Origin: Maratus speciosus
Lineage: Eukaryota; Arthropoda; Arachnida; Araneae; Salticidae
Reading direction: 5' to 3'
NCBI GenBank assembly: GCA_963932465.1
Contig: OZ010798.1
Location: 15,174,981-15,238,980 of the forward strand
DNA: 64,000 bases
Shown here piece after piece: positions 42,130 to 53,478 of this stretch (its first letter is position 1; each line of letters opens with the position of its first letter). Position numbers and translations under genes: made by a program. The notes beneath the pieces were generated by a model. That model did not search any database, was not told where the DNA came from, and saw only the letters and a list, made by a program, of their open reading frames with translations.

Positions 42130-42722
42130 AAAATTAATTAGAAACAAGTAATATTAAAAATTTTGTTTTTAAAGTCAATTCCTACTTAGGTCATCAAAGA
42201 AAAATTTAATATGATCCCTTAAGCTAATAGTAGTTTTTGTTGCATTGAAATATCTCAATTGGTTGATTTTCTATAAGCAATTAGATTTACAATGGAAGTT
42301 TGCGGGAATTTGGCGAAATATTAGAGATATCACCAAGTTGGCGTCACTTTTGGCGACTCATTTTAATCGCCCAGTTGGGCGATATATCGCCAAGTTGGCG
42401 ACAAACGTGGCGGTATTGGGCGACAGAACAGGGTCCCCCCTATGGTAATCCCCCTTATAGATATGAAGATGCATTAAATGCTGTTCAATAACCAATGGCC
42501 GCTATTTTGTCTCCCCTATAAAACTAAAATTAATTAATTAAAATTTAATTAATGAATTAATATTTGAAAAAACTGTATTAACATCCATTGTCAAATAGTA
42601 CAAGTTAAAAAAAATTTATTTCAACTTGATAGGATGAATAATAAGTATTTTATTAACGACTGAAAATTTGAACAAGATATATAAATAAACATAAGGAGAT
42701 TGTGAACTAATAGTAGGAAAAA
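42130..42722. mobile_element. ~570-bp dispersed repeat, second copy
   Basis: Near full-length match to 3281-3850, with shared GTCAATTCCTACTTAGG, CAATTGGTTGATTTTCTATA, two CGCCAAGTTGGCG-type palindromes and TTTATTTCAACTTGATAGGA. The 60-odd-codon frames inside differ between copies by substitutions that do not look constrained. Confidence 0.82.
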
Positions 42723-43430
42723 TAATTGTACTTATACATGTGTGTTTTCAGTTGTGCTATGCATCTTTAGCCTGAATTAACTTATTGCATATTACTTACT
42801 GTGTATACATTCTTTACATCATATACAGGGCTACAAAAAAAAAAAAAAAAAAAAAAAAACTTTAGTACATTTTAGTTTTTGACAGAAATTCCAGAGGGGA
42901 ATTTTCAACTGTGCTATGCATTTCCTAACTAAACTAAAGTTTTGCGTATTATGTAGTCTATATACAAATCGATACAGGGCTGGACAAAGGAATTATGATA
43001 CTTTTCCGACGATCTATATTATAACCGACAAAAGTGACCGCGATAACGGTTACGTAATTTTGACGGTGACAACAACAGACGATTAAATTTGACTTTTATT
43101 AACCTTTATTGCAATTTTTTAAATTTCTAAATGCCGCACTTTTTCAATTTTTACACCGTCGAATAGAGAAAAAAAAATGTAATTTCAATTGCAATTTTTT
43201 TCAAAAACTGTTTCTCAATTTATTTCAGAACTTTATCACAATTAATTCAGTTTTAATTGTTTTAAAATTAATTTTCAAATCTCTCTCTATTACGTGCAGA
43301 CAATGACGAAAAATAAATCCGTTTGCATTTAAGTCAATTTAAATAGCTCATCATTACAAAAATTGTGAATCAGAACATAAGTTCAATACGAAAAGATGAT
43401 AAAAACGTATAAACAGTGCTATTTTTACTT
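42723..43430. other. AT-rich spacer with reversed CCCTGTA units
   Basis: No gene. ATATACAGGGCT at 42823 and GATACAGGGCTGG at 42969 mark reversed copies of the diverged ~110-bp repeat; a 24-base A run follows the first. 43125-43230 is a fragment of the 29.8-kb dispersed repeat (TTTTTACACCGTCGAATAGAG). Confidence 0.5.
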
Positions 43431-43580
43431 TACTAATACTGGAACTACATGATTATTCATTAATCAAATACCTAATATCTATCATACATTCATGGACAAG
43501 AGCATATATTTCGAACGAGTTATTTAACTTTGTATGTATAACAGTAATTCTAATATTGTTATGCAATAAAATTTAATTCG
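43430..43580. repeat. Inverted repeat arm, partner at 46215-46400
   Basis: TACAAAGTTAAATAACTCG, ATTTGATTAATGAATAAT and ATGTAGT blocks are found in reverse orientation at about 46258-46375. The arms flank a 2.6-kb interval holding the 33-bp minisatellite and the 147-bp satellite. Confidence 0.75.
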
Positions 43581-43639
43581 GATAATATTAATTCTTTTAA
43601 AATACTGTATTACTTTCTTAAATAAAAAAAATTATGACA

Positions 43640-43860
43640 TATTCAGGAAGGTTTCCTAAATGCACAGAAACGTTTACGAAATATACACTAACAATTTCAA
43701 AATATGCAGAAACGTTTCCGAATAACTGACCAGCGTATGCGGAAACAGTTGCGAATATCTCACCGAAATATGCGGATACATTTCCAACTATCTGACCGAA
43801 ATATGCGGAAACATATGCGAATATCAGACCGAAATATGATGAAACATAACAGAGAAGTTG
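43640..43860. repeat. 33-bp minisatellite, about 6 units
   Basis: ATGCGGAAAC-type marks occur at 43704, 43737, 43770, 43803 and 43836, an exact 33-base period. With a period of 11 codons, both strands stay open, giving SAYFGxIxxxV repeats on one strand and RNMRxxxxIS repeats on the other. No start context or homology supports a gene. A related AAGCGGAAACGTTTCCGAAA word lies at 44140. Confidence 0.9.
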
Positions 43861-44079
43861 GGCCAAATTGCTGCTCCACTATTTCACGTTACGTTCAGTA
43901 ACTTTTCTGAATTTTTTTTTTTTTTTTTACATTGTAGGATAAAACTAAGTAAACTAAAGTGACGTAACATTCTTATTTTTTATCAAATCGACTAGAAAAT
44001 GAAACTGAATATTCTTTGCTAACTGTACTTTTCCGTAGATGCAATAAAAAATGCATTTTTTGAAAGTTTGCAGCCCAAT

Positions 44080-44083
<4 letters not shown>

Positions 44084-44121
<38 letters not shown>
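44084..44121. repeat. 38-base A run
   Basis: Thirty-eight A in a row. With similar runs at 5567, 28401, 40466, 46136 and 55485 it marks retroposition tails or slippage tracts. Confidence 0.95.
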
Positions 44122-44124
<3 letters not shown>

Positions 44125-44389
44125 GCAACGTTATACAGTCCAAAGCGGAAACGTTTCCGAAAAATTAGTGTAAATTATGAATTTTGTTCAGTTACCGATT
44201 AAGTCGGAAACATTATGCTCATTTCTATCTAAAGTATTTAAATATTCGGATTTTCTGCAAATACCCAATACGTTCTATACAAAAGTCATGATCACCTGAT
44301 TTTTACTGTTCTAAGATTGAAAGTAGAATAAGGAAGAGACGTAACATATATTTTGCAGAAAATAAGCATATACATTAATATGTTTTATA

Positions 44390-46135
44390 ATTTTTAGGGT
44401 TTCGTTCATCTGACGAAACCCTATTCGTCTCGCCCTCTGTCTGTCTGTCCGTCCGTCTCTCTGTCCGTCACAGAGCCCGTTCTCAGAAACTATATATGTT
44501 GGAGACTTGAAATTTTGCATACTTATAGACGAGCAAAACACATCATACGACAAATCATAAAATTTTGAAAAAGTCGTAGATTTAACCCTTTGGGCTCCCA
44601 CATGTGTATTTTAAACAATTCTTTCTAAGTGAGTCCCTAATTAGGTTGCAGGCGTGAAATTTTGCGTACTTATAGATAGACACCTCACATCAAATGGCAA
44701 ACCATAAAATTTTGGAAAAGTCGTAAATTTAACCCTTTGGGATCCCACATGTGTATTTTAAACAATTCTTTCTAAGTCAGCCCCTAATTAGATTGGAGGC
44801 GTGAAATTTTGCATACTTATAGCTGAACATCTCACATAAAATGACAAACCATAACATTTTTAAAAAGTCGTACATTTAACCCTTTGGGCTCCCACATGCG
44901 TATTTTAAAAAATTCTTTCTAAGTGAGCCCCTATTTAGATTGGAGGTGTGAAATTTTGCATACTTATAGCTGAACACCTCAGATCAAATGACAAACCATA
45001 ACATTTGGAAAAAGTCGTAAATTTAACCCTTTGGGCTCCCACATGTGTATTTTAAACAATTATTTTTATGTGAGGCCCTAATTCCGTTGGAGGAGTGAAA
45101 TTTTGCATTCTTATAGCTGAGCACCTCGCATCAAACAACAAATCATAAAATTTTCAAAAGGTCGTACATTTAACCCTTGGGTTCCCATATGTGTATAACC
45201 AATTCTTTCTAAGTGAACCCCTAATTAGGTTGGAGGCGTGAAATTTTGCATACTTATAGCTGGGCACCTCACATGAAACGGCAAATCATAAAATTTTGAA
45301 AAAGCCGTACATTTAACCTTTTGGGCTCCTACATGTGTATTTTAAACAATTCTTTCTAAGTGACACCCTATTTAGGTTGGAGGCGTGAAATTTTGCATAC
45401 TTATAGCTGAACACTATCATGCGACAAATCATAAAAATTTGAAAAAGTCGTACATTTAACCCTTTGGGCTCCCACATGCGTATTTTAAGCAATTCATTCT
45501 AACTGAGCCCTTTATTAAATTGGAGATTTGAAATTTTGCATACTTGTAGCAGAACACCTGAAGCCAGGCGACAAATCATAAAATCTTGAAAAAGTCTTAC
45601 GTTTAATCCTTTGAGATACCACATATGTATTTTAAGCAATTCTTTCTAAGATAGCCCCTAATTAAGTTAGAGACAGGAATTTTTGCATACGTATAGCTGA
45701 ATACCTCAGACCACACGACAAATCATAAAAATTTCAAAAAATCTTATATTATTTACTCCTCCGGGCTCTAACTTGTATATTTTAAGCAATTTTTCTAACT
45801 TCCGCCCTTTTCACCGGGGAGGACTTTTCCAACTTTTGCCGACACCCCTTTGACCATTCTTTCATATTATGCACCATAGCCTTACATATTTTAGTTCCAC
45901 TTTTTACCACCAGGGGCACCTACTTATCTCGGGTGCTATGAGCCCAATCCCTTCGACTAATATATATACGGATAGTATGTAAAACGGAGTTTCGTTCGGA
46001 TAGAGGTTTGTTTAGAATAGAGTGCGTCCCTGGTTGCGAAATGTGGAACTAACAGATTTTTCAAATGGATAAAGTGTTTTGAAAGGAATATTAAACGAAA
46101 CCCTCTGTGCGATCTGTGATCGCACTTACCCACTT
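44390..46135. mobile_element. Element with AGGGTTTCGT ends containing a satellite
   Basis: It opens with a perfect hairpin, AGGGTTTCGT-TCATCTG-ACGAAACCCT (44397-44423), followed by a CTGTCTGTCTGTCCGTCCG stretch. The last 60 bases contain AACGAAACCCTCTG and a second hairpin, GTGCGATC-TGT-GATCGCAC (46108-46126). A satellite fills 44470-45790. A class could not be assigned. Confidence 0.55.
44470..45790. repeat. 147-bp tandem satellite, about 9 units
   Basis: The word AACCCTTTGGGCTCCCACAT or a variant marks units at 44584, 44731, 44878, 45025, 45172, 45315, 45458, 45605 and, degenerate, 45755. Steps are 147 except two of 143 and a last of about 150. Each unit also has GTGAAATTTTGCATACTTAT and AATTCTTTCTAAGTGAG. 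Non-coding. Confidence 0.93.
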
Positions 46136-46214
46136 GTTTTTTTTTTTTTTTTTTTTTTTTTCGAAAAGATGCACTTTTTAAAAAGAATTAACATTATCCG
46201 CTAATTGAATATTA

Positions 46215-46760
46215 TTGCATAATAATACTAGTGTTGCTGTTAATCATTTGTTGCACATACAAAGTTAAATAACTCGCTTGATAGTTTCTTAATACTCTTG
46301 TTCCACGAATCTATGTTATGTATCACGAATCTATAGATATTGGATATTTGATTAATGAATAATAATGTAGTGCTATTTATTAGTGAAGTTCAGATAGCAC
46401 CGTTTATATACATTACTAGAAAGATACTCCGTCAAAAATGACGGAAAAAGAGATATAAAGATGTATTCAACATATATAGAAGAATGTGAGTTTTCATGCT
46501 TGTTAATAAAATTAGATAAATGGCTTCTTTGTGTTAAATAAATTATATAAATTTAAAAAAAAATGCGTGTGTATATGAAATGAAAAAGTGAATAGGTTGC
46601 TAGAAAATATGTTGCCAAATTTCCTTCCTCGCCAAGGTAGTTTTCTTTATTTCGCCATGGCCCCTATACCGGAAAAGTATCGATAATTTAATTTCTGTAT
46701 CCGGCTATGTAAAATACGTTAAAAACGGGCAGTTAAGAGCTCAGATACTACCTCGCCGTC
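46215..46760. other. Inverted arm and AT-rich spacer
   Basis: 46215-46400 pairs with 43430-43580 in reverse. 46633-46680 (CGCCATGGCCCCTATACCGG, then AAAGTA) resembles 53320-53350. No gene. Confidence 0.5.
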
Positions 46761-47335
46761 TAATGAGTGTTATGTTATTAGTAGCATCTACGGTACTATT
46801 AAATTGCAGTGAGTTCAACTTTGGAAGATTAATGGCTTTAAATGGGAATTTTGCGAAATTAGCCAGCTATCGCCAAGTTGGCTTCATATATGACAACGTA
46901 TTTTTTCGCCAAGTCGGTCATAATTTATCGCTATTGTGGAAACCCTGCCATAAGTATTTTAAAACAATTACTCATACAGTGAGGAGGTCCAACCGGAATT
47001 GTGAGAGACACACACAGTCTTGGATTTTATATAAATTAGATTATCTTTTCATTTTGATCTTAGATTCCGATTCATAACTTTTATAAAGATGAAATGTTTC
47101 GTTTATATGCAAAAGAATTTCATAATAGCAATAATACTATTCATTTTTTTCTCGTTGTATATGAATCACATATTTGAATATAGATCTTATTGAAAATTTG
47201 ATTAATAGATCTATAAAAAATTATTCTTCAAAATGCGGTCTTATGAGTTTTATCCTACATATAGATATATTTTGAAAATATTTAACTTGCCTACGTAAAT
47301 AGATGCATTTTTTTATACTTTTTTTGCCCCAGATA
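46761..47335. other. AT-rich DNA with a fragment of the CGCCAAGTTGGC repeat
   Basis: ATCGCCAAGTTGGCTTCATA at 46869 and CGCCAAGTCGG at 46908 belong to the 570-bp repeat family (3281, 42130) but the surrounding match is short. The 104-codon frame here has no recognisable domain. Confidence 0.4.
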
Positions 47336-47339
47336 CGCT

Positions 47340-48150
47340 ATTTCTTTCGGTCAGAAATTGAAATGTCGTCTCTAAAAAATAACGTTCCGTTTCATAAGCC
47401 AGCCGTCAAACAAAGCAGATGTATCACTGTACGATTAAATACTCTACTCCAATTTTTTTAAATTCTAAGCTTCGCACATTTTTAATTTTTATGCCGTCGT
47501 ATTGGGAATAAAAAGTACTTTTAAAACTGCAACGCCATTTATTTTTTAGATATTCATTTTTTTTTTCGTAGTTTTTAGCGGCATTTGTTTAATGTTGGCA
47601 ACTCAAGTACTCCATTTCTGTAGAAAGTAAAAAAAAATGGACTTATATCTTTTCGTTGCCATTTTTCCATAGCTTTAAAAAATGTAATTAAAATACGTGC
47701 TATTTAAAAAATATATATCAATGAATGATTTCTCATAAAATATGGAGCTATTTTTAAACTATATTTAATTTTAAGTATCTATATTAATATTACAAAAAAA
47801 TGAAGGCACATGAATCATGAGATAGCCGATTTTTTTTTCTAGTTTCTTGAATGACGACATCTCGTTTTTTTTTTTTTTTTTTTTTTTGGATTTGTGCATT
47901 ATTTAGCGATGGTGACGCCCTTGCATACTTTGCTGCAGTTCTTGTTTAAGACTGAATCGTCAATGTGGAATTCTTCAGCCGATGCGAATGACGTAATTTT
48001 ATATAAAATAAAAGCGTGTGTTTTAAATCTTAAAACTAAAATATGTTTTTTACTATCTATATTTATATATATAAACTTTTTTTCATCAGGGACGACACTA
48101 AATTCTTAAAAGGCAGAATTACTGTTTTCTAGTTAATATTTATTTTTTTA
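47340..48150 (+). repeat. ~0.8-kb dispersed repeat, third copy
   Basis: Colinear with 29760-30540. It differs by short indels and by a T run (47865-47887). Both copies end with TTTTCATC, GGGACGAC, CAGAATT and CTGTTTTCTAG. Confidence 0.82.
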
Positions 48151-48765
48151 CCTTTTAAGTATAGTATATTATTTCAAAATATTTCATAGCTGTGAGCAAT
48201 TAATTTATTTTCTTGAATAATAATACTTTTAAATACATATATTTTTTTAAATGCTTTATTTATTTGTAAATATTTTTTAATGTAGTATTTTACAATTATC
48301 ATGCTTCTAAATATATTCCTTTTAGATTACTTATTCGTAATTTATTTGTATATCTCCAGTTTCATTAAATTAATAAGCAGGGTTAAAGCTGTTCTCAAAT
48401 CCAAAGGAGCTAGTTTCTGTCACATTTCTGAATTTATTTTTGTTCGGAAACACAACGAATTGGCAAGTGTTCTTGTTCTGAAATTATATGATCGAACGGC
48501 GTTTTCCATTTTTTTGTTAAATCTTACGGAAAATACTTCAAATTAGACGTTTTGAATTTTCGACGCTGCAGCACAAGAAAGTAAAATTTTGTCGTCTCGT
48601 GACAAGAATCGCTTATAACTCGATAAGCAATTTATTTATTTTTTAAAAAAAATCAGAAACTCTATTTTTCGATTCTTTTAAAAATGAGTCAGAAAATGTG
48701 ACAGAAAGCTTCGCGTTGTTGAGCAGGGAATTTGAAAACCACATTAAATTTGTCAAGTCGGAAAT
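48151..48765. other. AT-rich DNA, no gene supported
   Basis: An 81-codon frame (48301-48546) has no recognisable motif. Nothing else is seen. Confidence 0.4.
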
Positions 48766-49630
48766 TGTACGTCAAACGTGGCAAATGAGGTGCGTTCGTA
48801 CTATAACTAGTTTTATAACTATCCAGATCGTGGTGCCATAACTGTTGCATTCTTAGGGGGAAATGCATGAGTACAAAATTTATTACGATTCTGTATAAAA
48901 TTAAAGAAAAACTTGCTTAAAAGGTGCATTTAATATAAAAGATAAAAGATGTTATTACATAATACAGTTTTAAAAAACTTAAAAACTTTCACAAATTGCC
49001 CGCCGAGCACTTTTGATCAGACCTTGATCGTTATCCTTGATCAAGATCTGATCGTTCAGGATGAAGATCAAGGTCTAATCGAAAGCGCTTGGCGCGAAAT
49101 TTGGGAAAGTTTTTAAGTTTTTAAAACTATATTATGTAATAACATCTTTTATCTTTTATATTTGTGACATATTTTATATTAAATGCACCTTTTAAGCAAG
49201 TTTTTCTTTAATTTTATTTCGATATGGTTCAGGGTGAATGCGACATTTCCAACGATATTTGTTTATTCATATATACATTTTGTGGATTCTGTATATTAAA
49301 TTCAGTCATACGGTAATATTAGGCCTCCATCTTGAATAGGATGTCATCACCATGGCAGTCACCTATCATGGGATATCATTCAATTAATGGCGTATGATAG
49401 GATTTAATAGAATGAAGAAAACTTTTATTAATATCTTTTCAAGTTTTGATTCGATTTTCATAAAATTTGAGATGACTCGACAAAATTCTGCAACGATTCT
49501 ATCTACTAAATTTCAAACCATTCGGTTGAGTAGTTTTTGTGCTGTTCTATATGCTGATAGACAGACAGACGGGCGGACCAGACGACGACTATAGGTGCTA
49601 CGAATTTATATAATTACGAACGCACCTAAA
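48766..49630. mobile_element. Dispersed repeat with GACAGACGGAC motif, copy 3
   Basis: Begins GTACGTCAAACGTGG and ends ATTACGAACGCACCTAAAA. GAGGTGCGTTCGTA near the start and TACGAACGCACCT at the end are inverted. It is enlarged by the hairpin element at 48901-49211 and otherwise parallels 20400-20860, including CATTCGGTTGAGTAGTTTT. Confidence 0.78.
48901..49211. mobile_element. 311-bp TTAA hairpin MITE
   Basis: TTAAAGAAAAACTTGCTTAA at the left and TTAAGCAAGTTTTTCTTTAA at the right open and close arms of about 130 bases that are nearly perfect inverted copies. The centre holds alternating TGATCAGACCTTGATC-type words that can themselves pair. TTAA stands at both ends, but in this palindrome the target duplication cannot be separated from the terminus. 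Confidence 0.82.
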
Positions 49631-49771
49631 AATGCATCTACTATTGTCAGGTTCTGATGAGCACATACTATTTCGAATTACTATATATGATATTATCTTT
49701 TTACTTATATATTGTATTCATGTCACTTTTTATGTACTGGGAGTCTTAAGTTTACATTTATTCCTGTCTTA

Positions 49772-50343
49772 TGTGTCAATGAATAGCAGTTCCCCTGCCT
49801 ATTCAGGTGCATTCCTGGGATAGGGCGGGCAAAAGAGTTTCTAGCGAGATAATGGACGTCACGGGAACATGATAGTTGAGGTTGTATGAAGGGGAGTGGA
49901 CTCTGGCGTCAGAGGAAAAACCCCGTATAGGTTTTTCGGGAAGGTGAGGGAGATAGCTGAGAGTTGATGCGTGGATCTCGAGATGTGAGGTCACTTTTTC
50001 CTGAGTAGAGCTCTTGGACTGAGCTTGTATTAAGTTGTGTGAGGCTCTCTATAGAGCCGATGTGTTGGGAGATTAAGGGTAATCTCCGATAAGCCTTTTG
50101 TTAACTAACGTAGTGTGAGAGGGATATAGAACATTTTAATAAGCGGACCAGTACGTAGAAAGCATTTTCTATATGTAGCTTAATGTCGGACCGGATCATC
50201 TAAGTCCGAATTCTTAATTGTAAATATTGTTTTGTTATTTGTAAGTAATGCTTAAATAAATTGTTAGTTAAGTTTAATTGAATGAGTTAGTACTCCTTTC
50301 GACAAGCCTCTCAAAGCGTATCCGATATCACGTAATTATATCA
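49772..50343 (+). repeat. LTR-like sequence with adjoining leader
   Basis: This is a GC-richer block in AT-rich surroundings. TGTGTCAATGAATAGC could be its start and AATTATATCA its end (TG...CA). AATAAATTG at 50255 would be a polyadenylation signal. It is followed at once by GTGGTGGCAGC, which resembles the sequence after the LTR in some gypsy-type elements, and by about 200 bases of leader-like DNA. No second LTR, gag or pol was found. The start is uncertain. Confidence 0.45.
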
Positions 50344-51039
50344 GTGGTGGCAGCATATCAACGCAAAAGGAACATTCTTCGAAGTTGTGTGGACTTGCAG
50401 GGAAATCCGACAACTATTTTCATAAGTTTTTCATCATAATGAGTTTATTGTGCAGTTTAAATTTAGTGTGAAGTTGAATTGTGGATTTAATTGTGTCGTG
50501 AAACAAAATCGCTTGAAAAACACTGGTATAATAAACAATATTTTTTATTAAATTACATTAGTGTTTACAGTTTCTTAAAGAAAATCTTTAAAATATTCTT
50601 TTTCTACTTTAAAATGGTATTGCCTTTAAAGCATTTATAACATAATAGACATACTTAGATGCAATCACTGTTTTACCACATACTCTTCTTCCATATATTC
50701 TAAGCTTCTTAAAAAGTTAAATACATGATCACATTTCATAAATAAATAGCGAATAACTTTCATTTTAACACATTATTAACATTTGTTTTTAACACAATTA
50801 GGTGAATGAATGATACATATGTCATACAATGTAAGACGCCGAGGTGGGAAAGCAGATTCAAAATGTCACATATATTTGACGTTGGTAATAAATATATTAA
50901 AGAATTATACTCAATCTGTTATTTTTTCTGCTCACCGCAACACACTATACATATATAATAAAACAATAATAATAAAATAACAAATAAAATTATAAGGTAA
51001 CAAAAGTAGCATTACGAAACAATAGAACAAATGTAACAC
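50344..51039. other. Possible retroelement leader, then AT-rich DNA
   Basis: The first ~200 bases may be leader of the LTR-like element. From about 50560 on only AT-rich non-coding DNA is seen. Confidence 0.35.
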
Positions 51040-52690
51040 AATCAGTATTTGCTATTTAAAAAAAAACATAATATAATAAAGCAGATTTTTCAAAATGTAA
51101 ATATAAAAAATAAGGAGAGTTTTTATTAAATTAAATTTCTTTTATAGCAAAAATATACAAAATTTTAATACATATATTGCAAATTTAACTTTAAGCAATA
51201 TTTGATTAGTACGGAAAAGAAAAAGTAGTATGACAAATTAATAGAAAAAATATAATATAATCTGTATTAGCTATAATATAATAAGCATAAAACATAATGC
51301 AATAAAGCAGTTTTTCCAAGCTCTAAAGATGAGGAGATTTGTTTTAAGAAACTTGATTTCTTTTATGCAATAAATAAATAAATTAATTAAAATACAATAA
51401 AATAAAATAAAATAATACAATATAAAAACATAGAATTAGGAGATTTCTTTAAGAAATTAGATTCCTTTTAATGGAAAATAAATAAATAAACAGAGTATAA
51501 AAGAACGTAAATATATATATATATAGTGCAAATTTAACTAATGTATGATTAGTGTTAATGATTTAAACACAAGTAGTATGACAAATCGATGGAACAAATA
51601 CAATATAATCAGTATTAGCCATCAGTAATAACCATAAAACAAAATGCAAGAAAGCAGATTTTACAAGTTCTAAAGTTAAAAATTTGGTATATTTTCTTTA
51701 AGAAATTAGATTTCTTTTAATGAAAAAAAAACATGAAATCCAACAGATAAAATTAAGCAATTTTCTTTGAAGAATTAGATTTCTTTTAATACAGGGGAAA
51801 AAAATAGAATCTTAAAGAATGTAAATATAGTATATAGTGCAAATTACGTAATGTAAGATTGGTGTTAATGATTTCAACAACAGTAGTATGACAAACCAAT
51901 AGAACAAATATAATATAATCAATGTCAGCTATATTAATAAGCATAAAACATAATAAAATAAAGCAGATTTTCCAATCTCTAAACATGAAAAAAATACGAG
52001 ATTTTCTTTAAGAAATTAGATTTTTTTTAATGAAAAAACAACAACGACAACAACAACAACAGAAAAAAACAATTACAATGCAAAAGCATAAAATTAAGAG
52101 ATTTTCTTTGATAAATTAGATTTCTTTTAATACAGGGGGAAAAAATAGAATCTTAAAGAATGTAATATAGTATATAGTGCCAATTACGTAATTTATGATT
52201 AGTGTTAAAGATTTCAACAACAGTAGTATGACAAACCAATAGAACAAATAGAATTTAATCAATATCAGCTATATTAATAAGCATAAAACATAATAAAATA
52301 CAGCAGATTTTCCAAGTTCTAAATATGAAAAAATACGAGATTTTCTTTAAGTTATTAGATTATTTTTTAATGGAAAAAAAATTACAATGCAAAAGCATAA
52401 AATTAGGAGATTTTCTTTGTAAAATTAGGTTTTTTTTAATACAGGGGATAAATAGAATCTTAAAGAATGCAAATATATATTGTGCAAATTAAGTAATGTA
52501 TGATTAGTGTTAATGATCTGAACAAAAGTAGTATCACTAATCAATAGAACAAATATAATATATCAGTATTAGCTGTATAATAAGCATAAAACATAACTTA
52601 ATAAAGTAGATATTCCAAGTTTTAAAGATAAAAAATTGGTAGACGTCTTTTAGAAAGTAGATTTCTTTTAATGCAAAGTATATATATATT
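51040..52690. repeat. ~300-350-bp AT-rich satellite, about 6 units
   Basis: AATAAAGCAGATTTTCCAA-type marks occur at about 51078, 51301, 51652, 51957, 52300 and 52599. Between them recur TTTCTTTAAGAAATTAGATTT, AGTAGTATGACAAA, AATAGAACAAATA and TAAGCATAAAACATAAT. Units vary in length through simple-sequence indels. Non-coding. Confidence 0.88.
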
Positions 52691-53478
52691 TGTTTTTAAT
52701 TGTAAATATATGTACAATAGATGTAATTAAATATAAATACTATTTTATTAGTGTTGACTATTAAATAATATATACCACTGTGAACCAAAAGAAATTGCAT
52801 GTATAAATAATATTTGTCTAAGGACGTTTTGACATAATTTTAAATAAATGGAAATTTTTTTGCCTAAAGCATATCTAACCAACTTTCACGCGTATCTCGA
52901 AACTTACAAATATAGATTGGGTGTTTTGGATTGAAATGATTTCTTATTTAAATATGTGTGTTATAAAGCAATATTTTTCTGTACTTTCCAGTATAGTGGC
53001 CTTGGCAAGAGACGAAAATTGTGTATGCATATTTAATAGCAACCTATGCACTGTTTCATTTACACAAGCAATTTTCTCAACATTTATACAATTTATTTAA
53101 TATAAACAAGTCATTTATCTATTTTCTTGTACAAACAGAAGTAAATTTTATATAAAAAACAATAATAATAATATACATAAATCAAATCTTTACATATTTA
53201 TACAAATACATAACATACAAGCATAAAATTTCACCAGGTTTGTTTTCATTGATGTTTATAACATTTGGCAACAAATCTCGCTTTCTAAAGCCCTAATTGA
53301 GTCAAACATTTTTAAAAACGCCAAGGCCCCTATACTGGGAAAGTACAGAATTCTCAATGACCAGTGGAGAAAGTAGAGAAATTTTGAAGCAACATCTTAA
53401 TTCGATTTTCAAACTTTTCTGTATCTTTCTTCGTATGTCTATATCTACATAAATATAATAACTATCTCAGACAATAAC
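52691..53478. other. AT-rich DNA, no gene seen
   Basis: Only the short CGCCAAGGCCCCTATACTGG block (53320), shared with 46635, stands out. Confidence 0.4.

Noticed and set aside
44397..44423. CRISPR-like or regulatory hairpin
   Set aside because: A single hairpin at an element end in eukaryotic repeat DNA; no repeat-spacer structure anywhere in the window.
46108..46126. Helitron 3' end (hairpin near an element end)
   Set aside because: The GTGCGATC/GATCGCAC hairpin is perfect, but no CTRR end follows at the right distance and no TC start was found.
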